Shown one piece after another: positions 27,219 through 35,733 of a stretch of 64,000 bases of DNA. The notes below the pieces were generated by a model. That model made no database searches and was not told where the DNA came from. It worked only from the letters and a program-made list of their open reading frames with translations. Made by a program: the position numbers and the translations under genes. Source of the stretch: Gordonia hydrophobica NBRC 16057 (GTDB taxonomy: Bacteria > Actinomycetota > Actinomycetes > Mycobacteriales > Mycobacteriaceae); assembly GCF_001592365.1 (NCBI RefSeq), contig NZ_BCWU01000007.1, positions 1 to 64,000 of the forward strand. The letters are read 5' to 3'. The number at the start of each line of letters is the position of its first letter. The first letter of the stretch is position 1.

Positions 27219-27301
27219 CGGCGTCGTCGCTACACCCGCTCGTACAGGCATCACCCCTCACGGGGAGTAGCGCCCTGCGCACATGATCGCCTGACATACG
27301 C

Positions 27302-27335
27302 AGAACCCCGTGTCGTGTGTGCGACCCGGGGTTCT
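27302..27335 (+). terminator. Terminator after DUF3073
   Basis: AGAACCCCG (27302-27310) pairs with CGGGGTTCT (27327-27335) over 9 bp with a 16-base loop, in the usual actinobacterial style; it lies 83 bases past the gene. Confidence 0.65.
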
Positions 27336-27370
27336 CGTATTGCCTGCGCTTGTCTTGTTCGTGGGTGGGT

Positions 27371-27474
27371 GCGGTGGCGGGCGGGAGAAGTCGCTGCTTC
27401 GGCAGTCCTCGCTCCTCGCCTAGCGGCTCGTCGCTGCGGAGAGCTCAGCAGCGACTTCTCCCGCCCGCCACCGC
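27371..27474. repeat. 28-bp perfect inverted repeat in a gene-free stretch
   Basis: Left arm 27371-27398 and right arm 27447-27474 are perfect reverse complements over 28 bp, with a 48-base spacer; beyond a T-T mismatch three more G-C pairs form. Arms read GCGGTGGCGGGCGGGAG and continue AAGTCGCTGCT. The stretch 27219-27631 has no supported gene: it contains this element, the DUF3073 terminator on one side and the purM hairpin on the other. Confidence 0.85.
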
Positions 27475-27570
27475 TCCCGTGCACCGCGCGCTCGTACCTC
27501 CTCGTGAGGCGTCTTGCTTCCAGCGGTTCCTGTGGCGCTCTCAATCGCTGGCATGCGTTTGGCGCACGAC

Positions 27571-27604
27571 AAGGCGGCCGCGACTTCGTGTCGCGGCCGC
27601 TTGT
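27571..27604 (-). terminator. Terminator after purM
   Basis: GCGGCCGCGAC (27574-27584) pairs with GTCGCGGCCGC (27590-27600) over 11 bp with loop TTCGT; ACAAG/TTGT extends the stem with one bulge. It lies 28 bases past the purM stop. Confidence 0.75.
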
Positions 27605-27631
27605 TGCGCCCTAGGATTTGCCAGTCGCGCG

Positions 27632-28717
27632 CTAGAATCTGGGGTGGTCTCCCACCAGGGTGGCGGAGCCCTTGGCTCCGGCGTCGCCCGCCTTGACGGT
27701 GCCGAGGACCCAGTTGTCGACATGGCGGGCGGTCAGGATCGCCTGGGCGCGGTCGGTATCCTCCGGCGAGACGATGGCGACCATGCCGACGCCCATGTTG
27801 AAGGTGCGCTCCATCTCCGACCGCTCCACGCGGCCGCGCTGCGCGATCATCGAGAACACCGGGGCCGGCGTCCACGTGCTGCGCTCCAGCTCTGCGGTCA
27901 GGCCCTTCGGCAGCACGCGGCCCAGGTTGTCGGCCAGGCCGCCACCGGTCACGTGAGCAAAGGTCCGGACATCGCTCTCCGCGGCCAGCGCCAGGCAGTC
28001 CTTCGCGTAGATGCGCGTCGGCTCCAGCAGTTCCTCACCGAGGGTGCGACCGAACTCCTCCACATGCCCGGACAGATCGAGCTTGCCCCAGTCCAGCAGC
28101 ACCTTGCGCGCCAGCGAGTAGCCGTTCGAATGCAGACCCGACGACCCCATGGCGATGACGACGTCGCCGGCGCGCACGCGGTCGGGACCGAGAATCGAAT
28201 CGGCTTCCACGACGCCGACACCGGTCGCCGAGATGTCGTAGTGACCGTCCTCCATGACGCCCGGATGCTCGGCGGTCTCGCCGCCAAGCAGGGCACACCC
28301 GGCATCCACGCAGCCGTCGGCGATGCCCTTCACGATGTCGGCGACCATCTCCGGGATCACCTTGCCGATGGCGATGTAATCCTGCATGAACAGCGGCTCG
28401 GCGCCGCACACGACCAGATCGTCGACCACCATCGCAACCAGGTCGCGACCCACGGTGTCGTGCTTGTCCATCGTCTGCGCGATCACCAGCTTGGTCCCGA
28501 CACCGTCGCTGGACGCCGCCAGCACCGGCTCCCGGTAATCGCCCTTCAGTGAGAACAGACCCGCGAAGCCGCCCAGTCCGCCGAGAACTTCGGGGCGCGT
28601 GGCACGCTTGGCGTGCGGCGCGAAGAGTTCGACGGCGCGCTCGCCTGCATCGATGTCCACGCCCGCGGCCGCATACGATGCGCCGGCCGGCAGCTTGTCG
28701 ACAGACCCTTCGGTCAT
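27632..28717 (-). CDS. purM: Phosphoribosylformylglycinamidine cyclo-ligase (AIR synthetase)
   Basis: This 361-residue enzyme uses ATP to close FGAM into AIR in purine synthesis. The start MTEGSVDKLPAGASYAAAGV is typical, and SSDGVGTKL, DDLVVCGAEPLFMQDYIA and GGETAEHPG are family motifs. The ATG at 28717 was chosen by alignment; the frame extends upstream without conservation. It is downstream of purF on the same strand with a 133-base gap. Confidence 0.97.
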   Translation of the reverse strand: MTEGSVDKLPAGASYAAAGVDIDAGERAVELFAPHAKRATRPEVLGGLGGFAGLFSLKGDYREPVLAASSDGVGTKLVIAQTMDKHDTVGRDLVAMVVDDLVVCGAEPLFMQDYIAIGKVIPEMVADIVKGIADGCVDAGCALLGGETAEHPGVMEDGHYDISATGVGVVEADSILGPDRVRAGDVVIAMGSSGLHSNGYSLARKVLLDWGKLDLSGHVEEFGRTLGEELLEPTRIYAKDCLALAAESDVRTFAHVTGGGLADNLGRVLPKGLTAELERSTWTPAPVFSMIAQRGRVERSEMERTFNMGVGMVAIVSPEDTDRAQAILTARHVDNWVLGTVKAGDAGAKGSATLVGDHPRF

Positions 28718-28850
28718 ATTCTTGATTCTCCTGAAATTAGGGCAGCTGAAGACCAGCCGGTCGGGCGGTGGGACGCACTCACGGTACCTGAGTGCACGCT
28801 CGGTTCTTGTACGACGAGGCAATGCACGACCCGAATCGGGTCGACCCGCC

Positions 28851-30443
28851 TCAAGGTCGCATCACGGCGCTGACGTTGTCGTTCGACGCCGTCAACGGAT
28901 CGAGTCCGTTCGAACTCCGCAGCATGGACTCGAGGACGGTTTTGCCCATCGTCGTCTCCGTGGGGAGTTCGATCGGGTACTTGCCGTCGAAGCACGCCGC
29001 ACACAGACTGCTGCGGTCCTGACCTGTGGCATTGATCATCTCGTCGATCGTGATGTACCCGAGCGTGTCGGCGCCGATGGCCTGCCGGACGCTCTCGACC
29101 ATCGCTTCCTTGGAGTCGGAACCGTTCGCGATCAACTCGGCGGGCGACGCGAAGTCGATGCCGTAGAAGCACGGCCACTTGACCGGTGCCGATGCGATGC
29201 GCACGTGGACCTCGGCGGCGCCCGCCTCGCGAAGCATGCGGATCAGTGCGCGCTGGGTGTTGCCGCGGACGATCGAGTCGTCGACCACCACCAGGCGCTT
29301 GCCGCGGATCACTTCGCGCAGCGGGTTCAGTTTGAGTCGGATGCCGAGTTGGCGAATGGTCTGCGACGGCTGAATGAACGTTCGTCCGACGTACGCGTTC
29401 TTCATCAGCCCCTGGCCGTACGGGATGCCGGACTCCTGCGCATAGCCGACCGCCGCGGGGGTCCCCGATTCGGGAACCGGGATCACCAGGTCGCCGTCGG
29501 CGGGCTGCTCGCGAGCCAGGCGACGCCCGATCTCGACGCGCGTCGAATGCACCGAACGGCCGTGGATCACGCTGTCGGGGCGCGCCAGGTACACGTACTC
29601 GAAGACGCAGCGCGCAGGCGTCGGCTCGGCGAACCGCTGACTGCGGACCCCGTCGGAGTCGATGGCCAGGAGCTCGCCCGGCTCGATGTCGCGGACGAAC
29701 GAGGCGCCGACGATGTCCAGGGCAGCGGTCTCCGAGGCCACCACCCAGCCGCGGTCCAGACGGCCCAGCGACAACGGACGCACACCGTGCGGGTCACGCG
29801 CGGCGTAGAGCGTCGTCTCGTCCTGGAACGTGAGGCAGAAGGCGCCCTTCACGGTCGGGAGAAGCTCCATCGCCGACTGCTCGAGGGTCTTGTCCGCAGC
29901 CCCGTGTGCCAAGAGCGCACCGAGGATGTCCGAGTCCGAGGTCGCCGCACTGTTCGACGCCGTCCCGTAGATCCCGAGGTCGCGGGCCCGGTCGGCCAAC
30001 TCGGAAGTATTGACGAGGTTGCCGTTGTGTCCGAGCGCAACGCCGCTGCCGGTCGCCGTGTTCCGAAAGATCGGCTGAGAGTTCTCCCAGGTCGTCGAAC
30101 CGGTCGTCGAATAGCGGCAATGTCCGACGGCCACATGCCCGACCATGGAGGCGAGGGTCTGCTCGTCGAAGACCTGGCTCACCAGGCCGAGGTCCTTGAA
30201 CACCAGCACCTGCGAGCCGTCGCCGACCGAGATGCCCGCGGCCTCCTGACCACGGTGCTGAAGGGCGTAGAGCCCGTAGTAGGTCAGTTTCGCGACGTCT
30301 TCGCCGGGCGCCCAGACGCCGAACACACCGCACTCTTCGCGAGGCTCGTTCTCAGGCTGGTCCATGGCGGCGGACGGGTGTGACGATCCGCAACATCCGG
30401 TCTGATTCAGCAGGTTCGGACGGTGATTCGGCTTCTCGGACAA
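28851..30443 (-). CDS. purF: Amidophosphoribosyltransferase (PurF)
   Basis: PurF makes phosphoribosylamine from PRPP and glutamine, the first purine step. The N-terminal glutaminase nucleophile is the Cys of REECGVFGVW, exposed after removal of a short propeptide; the PRPP-binding motif VVVDDSIVRGNT is near the C-terminal third. The start is unsettled: a TTG at 30443 has GGAG 8 bases upstream (530 residues, propeptide about 37), while the ATG at 30365 (504 residues, propeptide 11) has no ribosome site. I prefer the TTG. Cys residues of an Fe-S cluster site are present in CFYGIDF and CAACFDGKYP. Confidence 0.94.
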   Translation of the reverse strand: MSEKPNHRPNLLNQTGCCGSSHPSAAMDQPENEPREECGVFGVWAPGEDVAKLTYYGLYALQHRGQEAAGISVGDGSQVLVFKDLGLVSQVFDEQTLASMVGHVAVGHCRYSTTGSTTWENSQPIFRNTATGSGVALGHNGNLVNTSELADRARDLGIYGTASNSAATSDSDILGALLAHGAADKTLEQSAMELLPTVKGAFCLTFQDETTLYAARDPHGVRPLSLGRLDRGWVVASETAALDIVGASFVRDIEPGELLAIDSDGVRSQRFAEPTPARCVFEYVYLARPDSVIHGRSVHSTRVEIGRRLAREQPADGDLVIPVPESGTPAAVGYAQESGIPYGQGLMKNAYVGRTFIQPSQTIRQLGIRLKLNPLREVIRGKRLVVVDDSIVRGNTQRALIRMLREAGAAEVHVRIASAPVKWPCFYGIDFASPAELIANGSDSKEAMVESVRQAIGADTLGYITIDEMINATGQDRSSLCAACFDGKYPIELPTETTMGKTVLESMLRSSNGLDPLTASNDNVSAVMRP

Positions 30444-30532
30444 GTGAGACGCTCCGGTTTCCTGGGCTCGGCGGGCGGTACCGTTACCACAGTCTACGGC
30501 CATCGATCCGGCATCGAGAAATTCTCGGCCCG

Positions 30533-30925
30533 TCAACGCGCGAGCGGGATCACCGGCAGATAGTCGGCGACGTCGCCTGCCCGGTGACCGGACACGCTGA
30601 CGCGGTGCTCGGCGACGGCGGTCTCGAGATCGAGCAGCCCGGTCGCCAGGAGCAGCCATTCCCGGGGTGCCATCTCGATGACGTTCGGCGGAGTGCCTCG
30701 GGTGTGCCGCACGCCCTCGACGCACTGCACGGCGACGAACGGCGGCACCCGCAACTCCACAGCATTCCCGGGCGCGTCCTGGCCCACCGTGCGCGCCGTG
30801 AGTCGGACCGCAGCGGCCAACGCCGCACGCCCCGGCTTCGGCGCGGTCTCATCACGCAACCAGTCGGCGACGGCCAACACGGCAGCACGGGTCTGCGCCG
30901 GATCGGCTTTGTCACGCGGTCCCAC
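30533..30925 (-). CDS. Sterol-carrier-like conserved protein (Rv0807-like)
   Basis: This 130-residue protein is annotated in relatives as sterol carrier family protein. The conserved part is RVPPFVAVQCVEGVRHTRGT followed by PPNVIEMAPREWLLLATG. It starts at a GTG behind GAGGAG, 89 bases before purF on the same strand, the same neighbour as in M. tuberculosis. Its role and ligand are unknown; linkage to purF is conserved. Confidence 0.8.
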   Translation of the reverse strand: MGPRDKADPAQTRAAVLAVADWLRDETAPKPGRAALAAAVRLTARTVGQDAPGNAVELRVPPFVAVQCVEGVRHTRGTPPNVIEMAPREWLLLATGLLDLETAVAEHRVSVSGHRAGDVADYLPVIPLAR

Positions 30926-30952
30926 GGCAACTCCTCATCGTCGATTCTCGGA

Positions 30953-31018
30953 CAGAATTCCCCGCTGGGCGACGGCATACCCGCTCACGCCGATACCGGC
31001 CGTCAGCGGGGAATCCTG
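30953..31018 (-). terminator. Terminator after the PHP gene
   Basis: ATTCCCCGCTG (30957-30967) pairs perfectly with 31004-31014; past one A-C mismatch a further CAG/CTG pairs, giving a 14-bp stem. It lies between the PHP gene and the Rv0807-like gene. Confidence 0.7.
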
Positions 31019-31033
31019 TCCGGCCTGCGCGGG

Positions 31034-31900
31034 TCAACCGACGAACGGGGCGACGGCCCCGGCGGCGATGATCTGCTCGACGACGTCGTCGGCCGTCCGC
31101 TCCTGGCCGATGCGCAGCGACTTGTTGGTCCCGTGATAGTCGCTGGACCCGGTCTGCAGCAGGTGCAGATTCCCGGCGATGTCGGCCAGTTCGGTGCGGG
31201 CGGCGTCGTCGTGGTCGGGATGACGCACCTCGAGCCCGGCCAGCCCGAGCGGCACCAGCGATTCGATGACCTCGGCGGTCAGCACCGAGGCCGCCGCACG
31301 AGCCCGCGCGTGCGCGATGACCGGGACGCCGCCCGCCGCCGTGATCTGCGTGACAGCCTCGGTCAGCGTGGTGGAGCGCAGCGTCGCATAGTAGGGGCTG
31401 CCGTCGTGCAGGAGTTCGTCGAACGCCTCCGCCACCGATCCGACCACCCCGTGCTCCATCAGCGCTCTTGCTATGTGCGGTCGGCCGATGTTGCTGGGAC
31501 CGGCGATCTCGCGGACCCGCTCGAGAGTGATCGGGTGGCCGGCGTCGATGAGGTTCTGCACGATCCGGGCGCCGCGACCGGCGCGATCGTCTTTCACGCG
31601 CTGCCATTCCCCGACGATGCCCGGGTCGTCACGGTGGAACAGGTAACCGAGCAGGTGGACGGTGACCAGCGTGCCGTCGACGTCCGGGTGCTTGGTGGAG
31701 AACTCGGCTCCCGGAATCACCCGCATACCGGCCGGCACCTGGGCGGCGATGTCGTCCCAGCCGCCCGCCGTGTCGTGATCGGTGAGCGCGATCGTGGTCA
31801 GCCCGGCACTGCGCGCGGCGGCCACGAGCTCGGCCGGAGTGTCCGTTCCGTCGGAGAACATCGAGTGCGTGTGCAGATCCGCGGTCATCTCGGGGGCCAT
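31034..31900 (-). CDS. PHP-domain phosphoesterase (TrpH/YciV-like)
   Basis: This 288-residue metal-dependent phosphoesterase has metal-binding motifs DLHTHSMFSDG (His10, His12 by approximate count), ALTDHD, and the C-terminal GSSDYHG. Related enzymes hydrolyse 3',5'-nucleoside bisphosphates or the 5' end of short RNAs. The start at 31900 follows CGGAG; the Met at residue 5 is an alternative. It is divergent from the GCS2-family gene. Confidence 0.88.
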   Translation of the reverse strand: MAPEMTADLHTHSMFSDGTDTPAELVAAARSAGLTTIALTDHDTAGGWDDIAAQVPAGMRVIPGAEFSTKHPDVDGTLVTVHLLGYLFHRDDPGIVGEWQRVKDDRAGRGARIVQNLIDAGHPITLERVREIAGPSNIGRPHIARALMEHGVVGSVAEAFDELLHDGSPYYATLRSTTLTEAVTQITAAGGVPVIAHARARAAASVLTAEVIESLVPLGLAGLEVRHPDHDDAARTELADIAGNLHLLQTGSSDYHGTNKSLRIGQERTADDVVEQIIAAGAVAPFVG

Positions 31901-31981
31901 GCTCCGATGGTAGTGGGATCAGATCTGGTGAATGCCGCGAGATCGGCTTCGCGCGCGTGCACCGTCCGGCACGATTGCCGC

Positions 31982-33490
31982 ATGGGCACTGATGTGAGCC
32001 AGCAGCAGTTCAGCGGCGACGACCGCGTCCGATTCCGGTCACAGGTGTCACGCGGCACCGAGGCCATTGCGCGGATGCTCGCCGAGGGGCTCTTCACCGA
32101 CCACGGGCGGCCGCCGGAGCCATTGCTGGGGATGGAGGTGGAACTCAATCTGATCGACGACGACGCCGACCCGGCCATGGCAAATGCCACGGTGCTCGAC
32201 GCGATCGCCGACCCCGACTTCCAGACCGAGCTCGGTCAGTTCAACATCGAGATCAACGTGTCCCCGCGACCGTTCGTCGGCGGCGACACCGTCTCTCTGG
32301 AGCAGTCGCTGCGGAGTTCGCTGAACCGGGCGGAGTCGCGCGCGGCCTCGACCGGCAACCACCTGGTGATGGTCGGCATGCTGCCGACCTTGCGGCACGA
32401 GCACTTCGCGCACCAGTGGATCTCCACCAATCCGCGCTACAGCCTGCTCGACGAGCAGATCTTCGCCGCACGCGGCGAGGCGTTGGAACTCGACATCACG
32501 GGCGTCCCGCTGGCGACCGGCGGTAGCGCCGATCTGCTGAAGACCACCAGTGAGTCGATCCTGCCCGAGGCCGCGTGCACGTCACTGCAGCTGCATCTCC
32601 GCGTCGCGCCCGAGGACTTCGCCGCCCACTGGAACGCCGCGCAGGCCATCTCCGGCGTCCAGGTCGCCATCGCGGGGAACTCCCCGTTCCTCGACGGCAA
32701 GGCGCTCTGGCACGAGACCCGGATCCCCGTGTTCGAGCAGGCCACCGACACCCGCCCGCTGGAGTTGAAGAATCAAGGCGTGCGGCCGCGCGTCTGGTTC
32801 GGCGAACGCTGGATCAACACCATCTTCGATCTCTTCGAGGAGAACACCCGCTACTTCCCCGCCTTGCTCCCCGTCTCGTCCGACGTGGATCCGCTCGCCG
32901 AACTCGAGGCGGGACGCATCCCGGAGCTCGACGAGCTGCGACTGCACAACGGGACCGTGTACCGCTGGAACCGACCGGTGTACGACGTCATCGACGGGCA
33001 GGCGCACCTGCGCGTGGAGAACCGAGTGCTGCCGGCGGGGCCGACCGTCGTCGACATCATGGCCAATTCGGCGTTCTATTACGGCGTGGTCCGCGGGTTC
33101 GTCGAAAGCGATCTGCCGCTCTGGTCGCAGATGTCGTTCGACGCCGCCGAGGAGAACCTGGCGGCAGGCGCACGCTGGGGCTTCGGCGCACAGATGTACT
33201 GGCCGAACATCGGCTGGGTGCGTCCGGACGAGCTGGTACTGCGACGCCTGCTGCCGCTCGCCGAACGCGGCCTGACCGCTTTCGGGGTGTCGGAGCAGGC
33301 CAAGGGCCGCTACCTCGGGGTGATCGAGGGTCGGTGCGCCACCCGGCAGTCGGGCTCGGTGTGGCAGCGCAAGGCGGTCGCCGCCCGCGAACGGGCAGGA
33401 GAAACTCGTGAGCAGGCACTGCGCGGCATGGTGAAGGACTACGTGACGCTGATGCACGAGGGTGAGCCCGTGCACGCGTGGCCGGTGTAG
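31982..33490 (+). CDS. GCS2-family glutamate-cysteine ligase-like protein
   Basis: This 502-residue protein belongs to the glutamate-cysteine ligase type 2 family (carboxylate-amine ligases). Visible marks are LGMEVELNLID near residue 45, the FNIEINVSPRPF stretch and SLQLHLRV. The start at 31982 fits the conserved beginning of the domain; a frame running far upstream is unconserved and overlaps the PHP gene. Because the organism makes mycothiol, true glutathione synthesis is not expected; a gamma-glutamyl-amine product or another amino acid ligation is possible. Confidence 0.8.
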   Translation: MGTDVSQQQFSGDDRVRFRSQVSRGTEAIARMLAEGLFTDHGRPPEPLLGMEVELNLIDDDADPAMANATVLDAIADPDFQTELGQFNIEINVSPRPFVGGDTVSLEQSLRSSLNRAESRAASTGNHLVMVGMLPTLRHEHFAHQWISTNPRYSLLDEQIFAARGEALELDITGVPLATGGSADLLKTTSESILPEAACTSLQLHLRVAPEDFAAHWNAAQAISGVQVAIAGNSPFLDGKALWHETRIPVFEQATDTRPLELKNQGVRPRVWFGERWINTIFDLFEENTRYFPALLPVSSDVDPLAELEAGRIPELDELRLHNGTVYRWNRPVYDVIDGQAHLRVENRVLPAGPTVVDIMANSAFYYGVVRGFVESDLPLWSQMSFDAAEENLAAGARWGFGAQMYWPNIGWVRPDELVLRRLLPLAERGLTAFGVSEQAKGRYLGVIEGRCATRQSGSVWQRKAVAARERAGETREQALRGMVKDYVTLMHEGEPVHAWPV

Positions 33491-33540
33491 GCGCCGGTTC
33501 AGCTACCAGCCTGCGTTCCGCGGCCTCGACCGCCTCCCCT

Positions 33541-34995
33541 TCAACCGTCGGCTCGACCTGTCGCTCCGCTCCAATTCCCGTGGAACCCCGCGGGAACCCG
33601 GTGCGGCAGCGCGATGGACGCGATGTCCTCGAGGGTCTGCGCGTCGAGCACGGCCAGTCGCGTCGAGTCCGCTGCGAGGTCGGTGACCAGGCCCATCACG
33701 GCGCCGTCACCACGAGCGGCGTCGGCCGACCGCGGGGCGAAGGTGAACTCGCCGAGGACCACGCCGTCGCCGAACCGTCGCGTCACCGGCTCGGAGCCGT
33801 CGGCGTTCACCCGCGCGAGCAGGGACCCGAAGAGGTCGCTGCCCCCGCCTCCGACCACCCAGCCGGCACCGTGATCCCGGCCGGCGAAGCGGTCGTCGAT
33901 CCGCGGGAACTCGACGGCCGCATCCCACAGCTGTTCGCGCTTGCAGGTACGCCGAACCGGATCCAGCGTCCACCGCTCCAGACGCGGACGCCCTTCGGAG
34001 GGACCGGTGCGGTCACGGTCGAAGGTCCGGTCGTGAACCACCAGATCGACGACCGCCGTGCCGTCGACGTCACGTGCGTTGAGCGGGTGGTAGACGTAGC
34101 AGGGGTCGACGTCGATCCAGACGACGTCGGCGTCGCCGCCGTCGCGCGGCATCAGCCCGACGCGGGCCGGATACTTCGGATTCCAGCTGTACGGCAGCGA
34201 TCCGGCACCCGATCGCGGCAGTCGTTCGGACACGACGTGCGGCATCCGAACGCGGCCCACCATGGCGGACATCGCGAGCCGGGCGAGCGGTCGGACGGCG
34301 CGCGGAACGGAGGAGTCGACGGCGATCCGAGGATCGAAGACGACCGGGAGGTCGTAGACGACGACCGTGCTCTCGGTGAGTGAGAACGCGTGCATCATCG
34401 GGCTGCCGCCGACGGTGATGTCGACCTCGCGGCGAGCGCGGCCGTCGACGCCGATGACCGCGTACCGGACTGTGTCGCCGCGACCGAAGTGGTAGCTGAT
34501 CGCATGCAGTTCCCCGGTGGTCGGGTCCTCGATCGGGTGGGCGGTGAAGCCGCCGCGGACCGTGCCCGCGAAGTCGCAGACGTCGAGCGTGTCGAGTTCG
34601 TCGGAGAGCTCGGCACAGGCGAGACCGGCCTCGACGAGCGCGAGAGTCCGCCCTTGGAAACCGATGACGTTGGTGTTGGCGCCGGCACCGTGCAGGAACG
34701 ACCGCCCCGCCTCGGGCGGCCCGGGCCTGCCGAGGACGTCGGTGTGATGCGAGTCGACCCAGCGGTTCCGATACCAGAGCCCCTTCCCGCCGGACAGTCG
34801 GATCCCGTGGACCATGCCGTCGCCGGTGAACCAGTTGTAGGTGTCGGGGTCGACGTCGGCGATCGGGTTGGGTCCGTTGCGCAGGTAACGGCCGTCGAGC
34901 CAGTCGGGCAGCGTGCCGATGACCGGCAGATCGTGTTCGGTGAGTTCGGTCCGAACGGGCGCGTACTCCCCTTCGAGGAATCGGTTCGTGTTCAT
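33541..34995 (-). CDS. Carotenoid oxygenase (RPE65/CCD family)
   Basis: This 484-residue non-heme iron dioxygenase has the four iron-ligand histidines in TAHPIED, MMHAFSLTES, YHPLNA and the C-terminal GFHGNW. The start MNTNRFLEGEYAPVRTELTE and the LRNGPNP motif are typical. Enzymes of this group cleave carotenoids or stilbene-type and lignin-derived alkenes. It is divergent from a TetR gene, with two TetR-like operators in the 52-base gap, so it is probably derepressed by its substrate. Confidence 0.9.
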   Translation of the reverse strand: MNTNRFLEGEYAPVRTELTEHDLPVIGTLPDWLDGRYLRNGPNPIADVDPDTYNWFTGDGMVHGIRLSGGKGLWYRNRWVDSHHTDVLGRPGPPEAGRSFLHGAGANTNVIGFQGRTLALVEAGLACAELSDELDTLDVCDFAGTVRGGFTAHPIEDPTTGELHAISYHFGRGDTVRYAVIGVDGRARREVDITVGGSPMMHAFSLTESTVVVYDLPVVFDPRIAVDSSVPRAVRPLARLAMSAMVGRVRMPHVVSERLPRSGAGSLPYSWNPKYPARVGLMPRDGGDADVVWIDVDPCYVYHPLNARDVDGTAVVDLVVHDRTFDRDRTGPSEGRPRLERWTLDPVRRTCKREQLWDAAVEFPRIDDRFAGRDHGAGWVVGGGGSDLFGSLLARVNADGSEPVTRRFGDGVVLGEFTFAPRSADAARGDGAVMGLVTDLAADSTRLAVLDAQTLEDIASIALPHRVPAGFHGNWSGATGRADG

Positions 34996-35014
34996 CGGGC
35001 ACCTCCACGTTGCT

Positions 35015-35027
35015 ATAACGTTGTTAT
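35015..35027. promoter_or_regulatory. Operator copy 1 between carotenoid oxygenase and TetR
   Basis: ATAAC-GTT-GTTAT is a perfect inverted repeat with 5-bp arms. Its centre is 22 bases from the second copy, about two helical turns. Confidence 0.6.
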
Positions 35028-35035
35028 GCAGGGAT

Positions 35036-35050
35036 CATAACGCTGTTATG
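35036..35050. promoter_or_regulatory. Operator copy 2, overlapping the TetR start
   Basis: CATAAC-GCT-GTTATG is a perfect inverted repeat with 6-bp arms, the same motif as copy 1; its last three bases are the ATG of the TetR gene. Confidence 0.6.
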
Positions 35051-35710
35051 AGTGCACGTAAAGAGGAATCGGCACACCCGGTCCGCGACATGCTGACCGA
35101 GTCCGCCTACCGATTGATCACGCAAGAGGGCGTCGAGGCGCTCACCGTCCGACGCCTCGCGAAGGAGGCGGACACGTCGACAATGGCCGTGTACTCCCGG
35201 TTCGGCAGCGTCGGAGCGGTGGCCGGGGAGGTCTGCGAGCGCGGATTCGTCGAGTTCGCCGATACGCTGCGTGCAGCGGGAACGTCGTCAGACCCGGTCG
35301 CCGATGTGTTGGCGCAGGGGCTGTCGTACCTGCGATTCGCCACGGAGAACCCCCGGCTGTACACGCTGATGTTCCAGTACACGTCACCGGACTGGACGGC
35401 GTCGAAGCGCACGTCACTGCTGCAGCACGGCAACCCGACCGAGTCGGTGGCCGGCCGTGCCGCGTTCCGGGTCATGGTCGACGCGCTGCGGCGCGTCACT
35501 CCCACCGACGCAGAGGATGCGATCCTGATCCGCGCCGGCGCCACCTGGAGCATGGTGCACGGGCTGGCGATGCTCTCGATCGCCGGGCACCTGACCGGCG
35601 TGCACGATCTCGTCGCCCGCAGCGCGCTGATCGCCCTGGCCGTCGGCTACGGCACCCCCGCGCCGGAGGCGGAGCGAGCCTTCGACGCCGCCGCCGATCG
35701 GCAGCCGTGA
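35048..35710 (+). CDS. TetR family regulator, divergent from carotenoid oxygenase
   Basis: This 220-residue TetR-family repressor has an N-terminal helix-turn-helix (LTVRRLAKEADTSTMAVYSR) and a C-terminal domain of the WHG/TetR_C type. The ATG at 35048 overlaps the second operator, implying a short or absent leader and autorepression. The divergent carotenoid oxygenase gene is the obvious target. Confidence 0.88.
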   Translation: MSARKEESAHPVRDMLTESAYRLITQEGVEALTVRRLAKEADTSTMAVYSRFGSVGAVAGEVCERGFVEFADTLRAAGTSSDPVADVLAQGLSYLRFATENPRLYTLMFQYTSPDWTASKRTSLLQHGNPTESVAGRAAFRVMVDALRRVTPTDAEDAILIRAGATWSMVHGLAMLSIAGHLTGVHDLVARSALIALAVGYGTPAPEAERAFDAAADRQP

Positions 35711-35733
35711 CGACCGCTCTGCGCTCGCCGGAG

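Noticed and set aside
30380..31981. Upstream extension of the GCS2-family frame by over 500 codons
   Set aside because: It is antisense to the PHP and Rv0807-like genes and unconserved; the family starts at the ATG at 31982.
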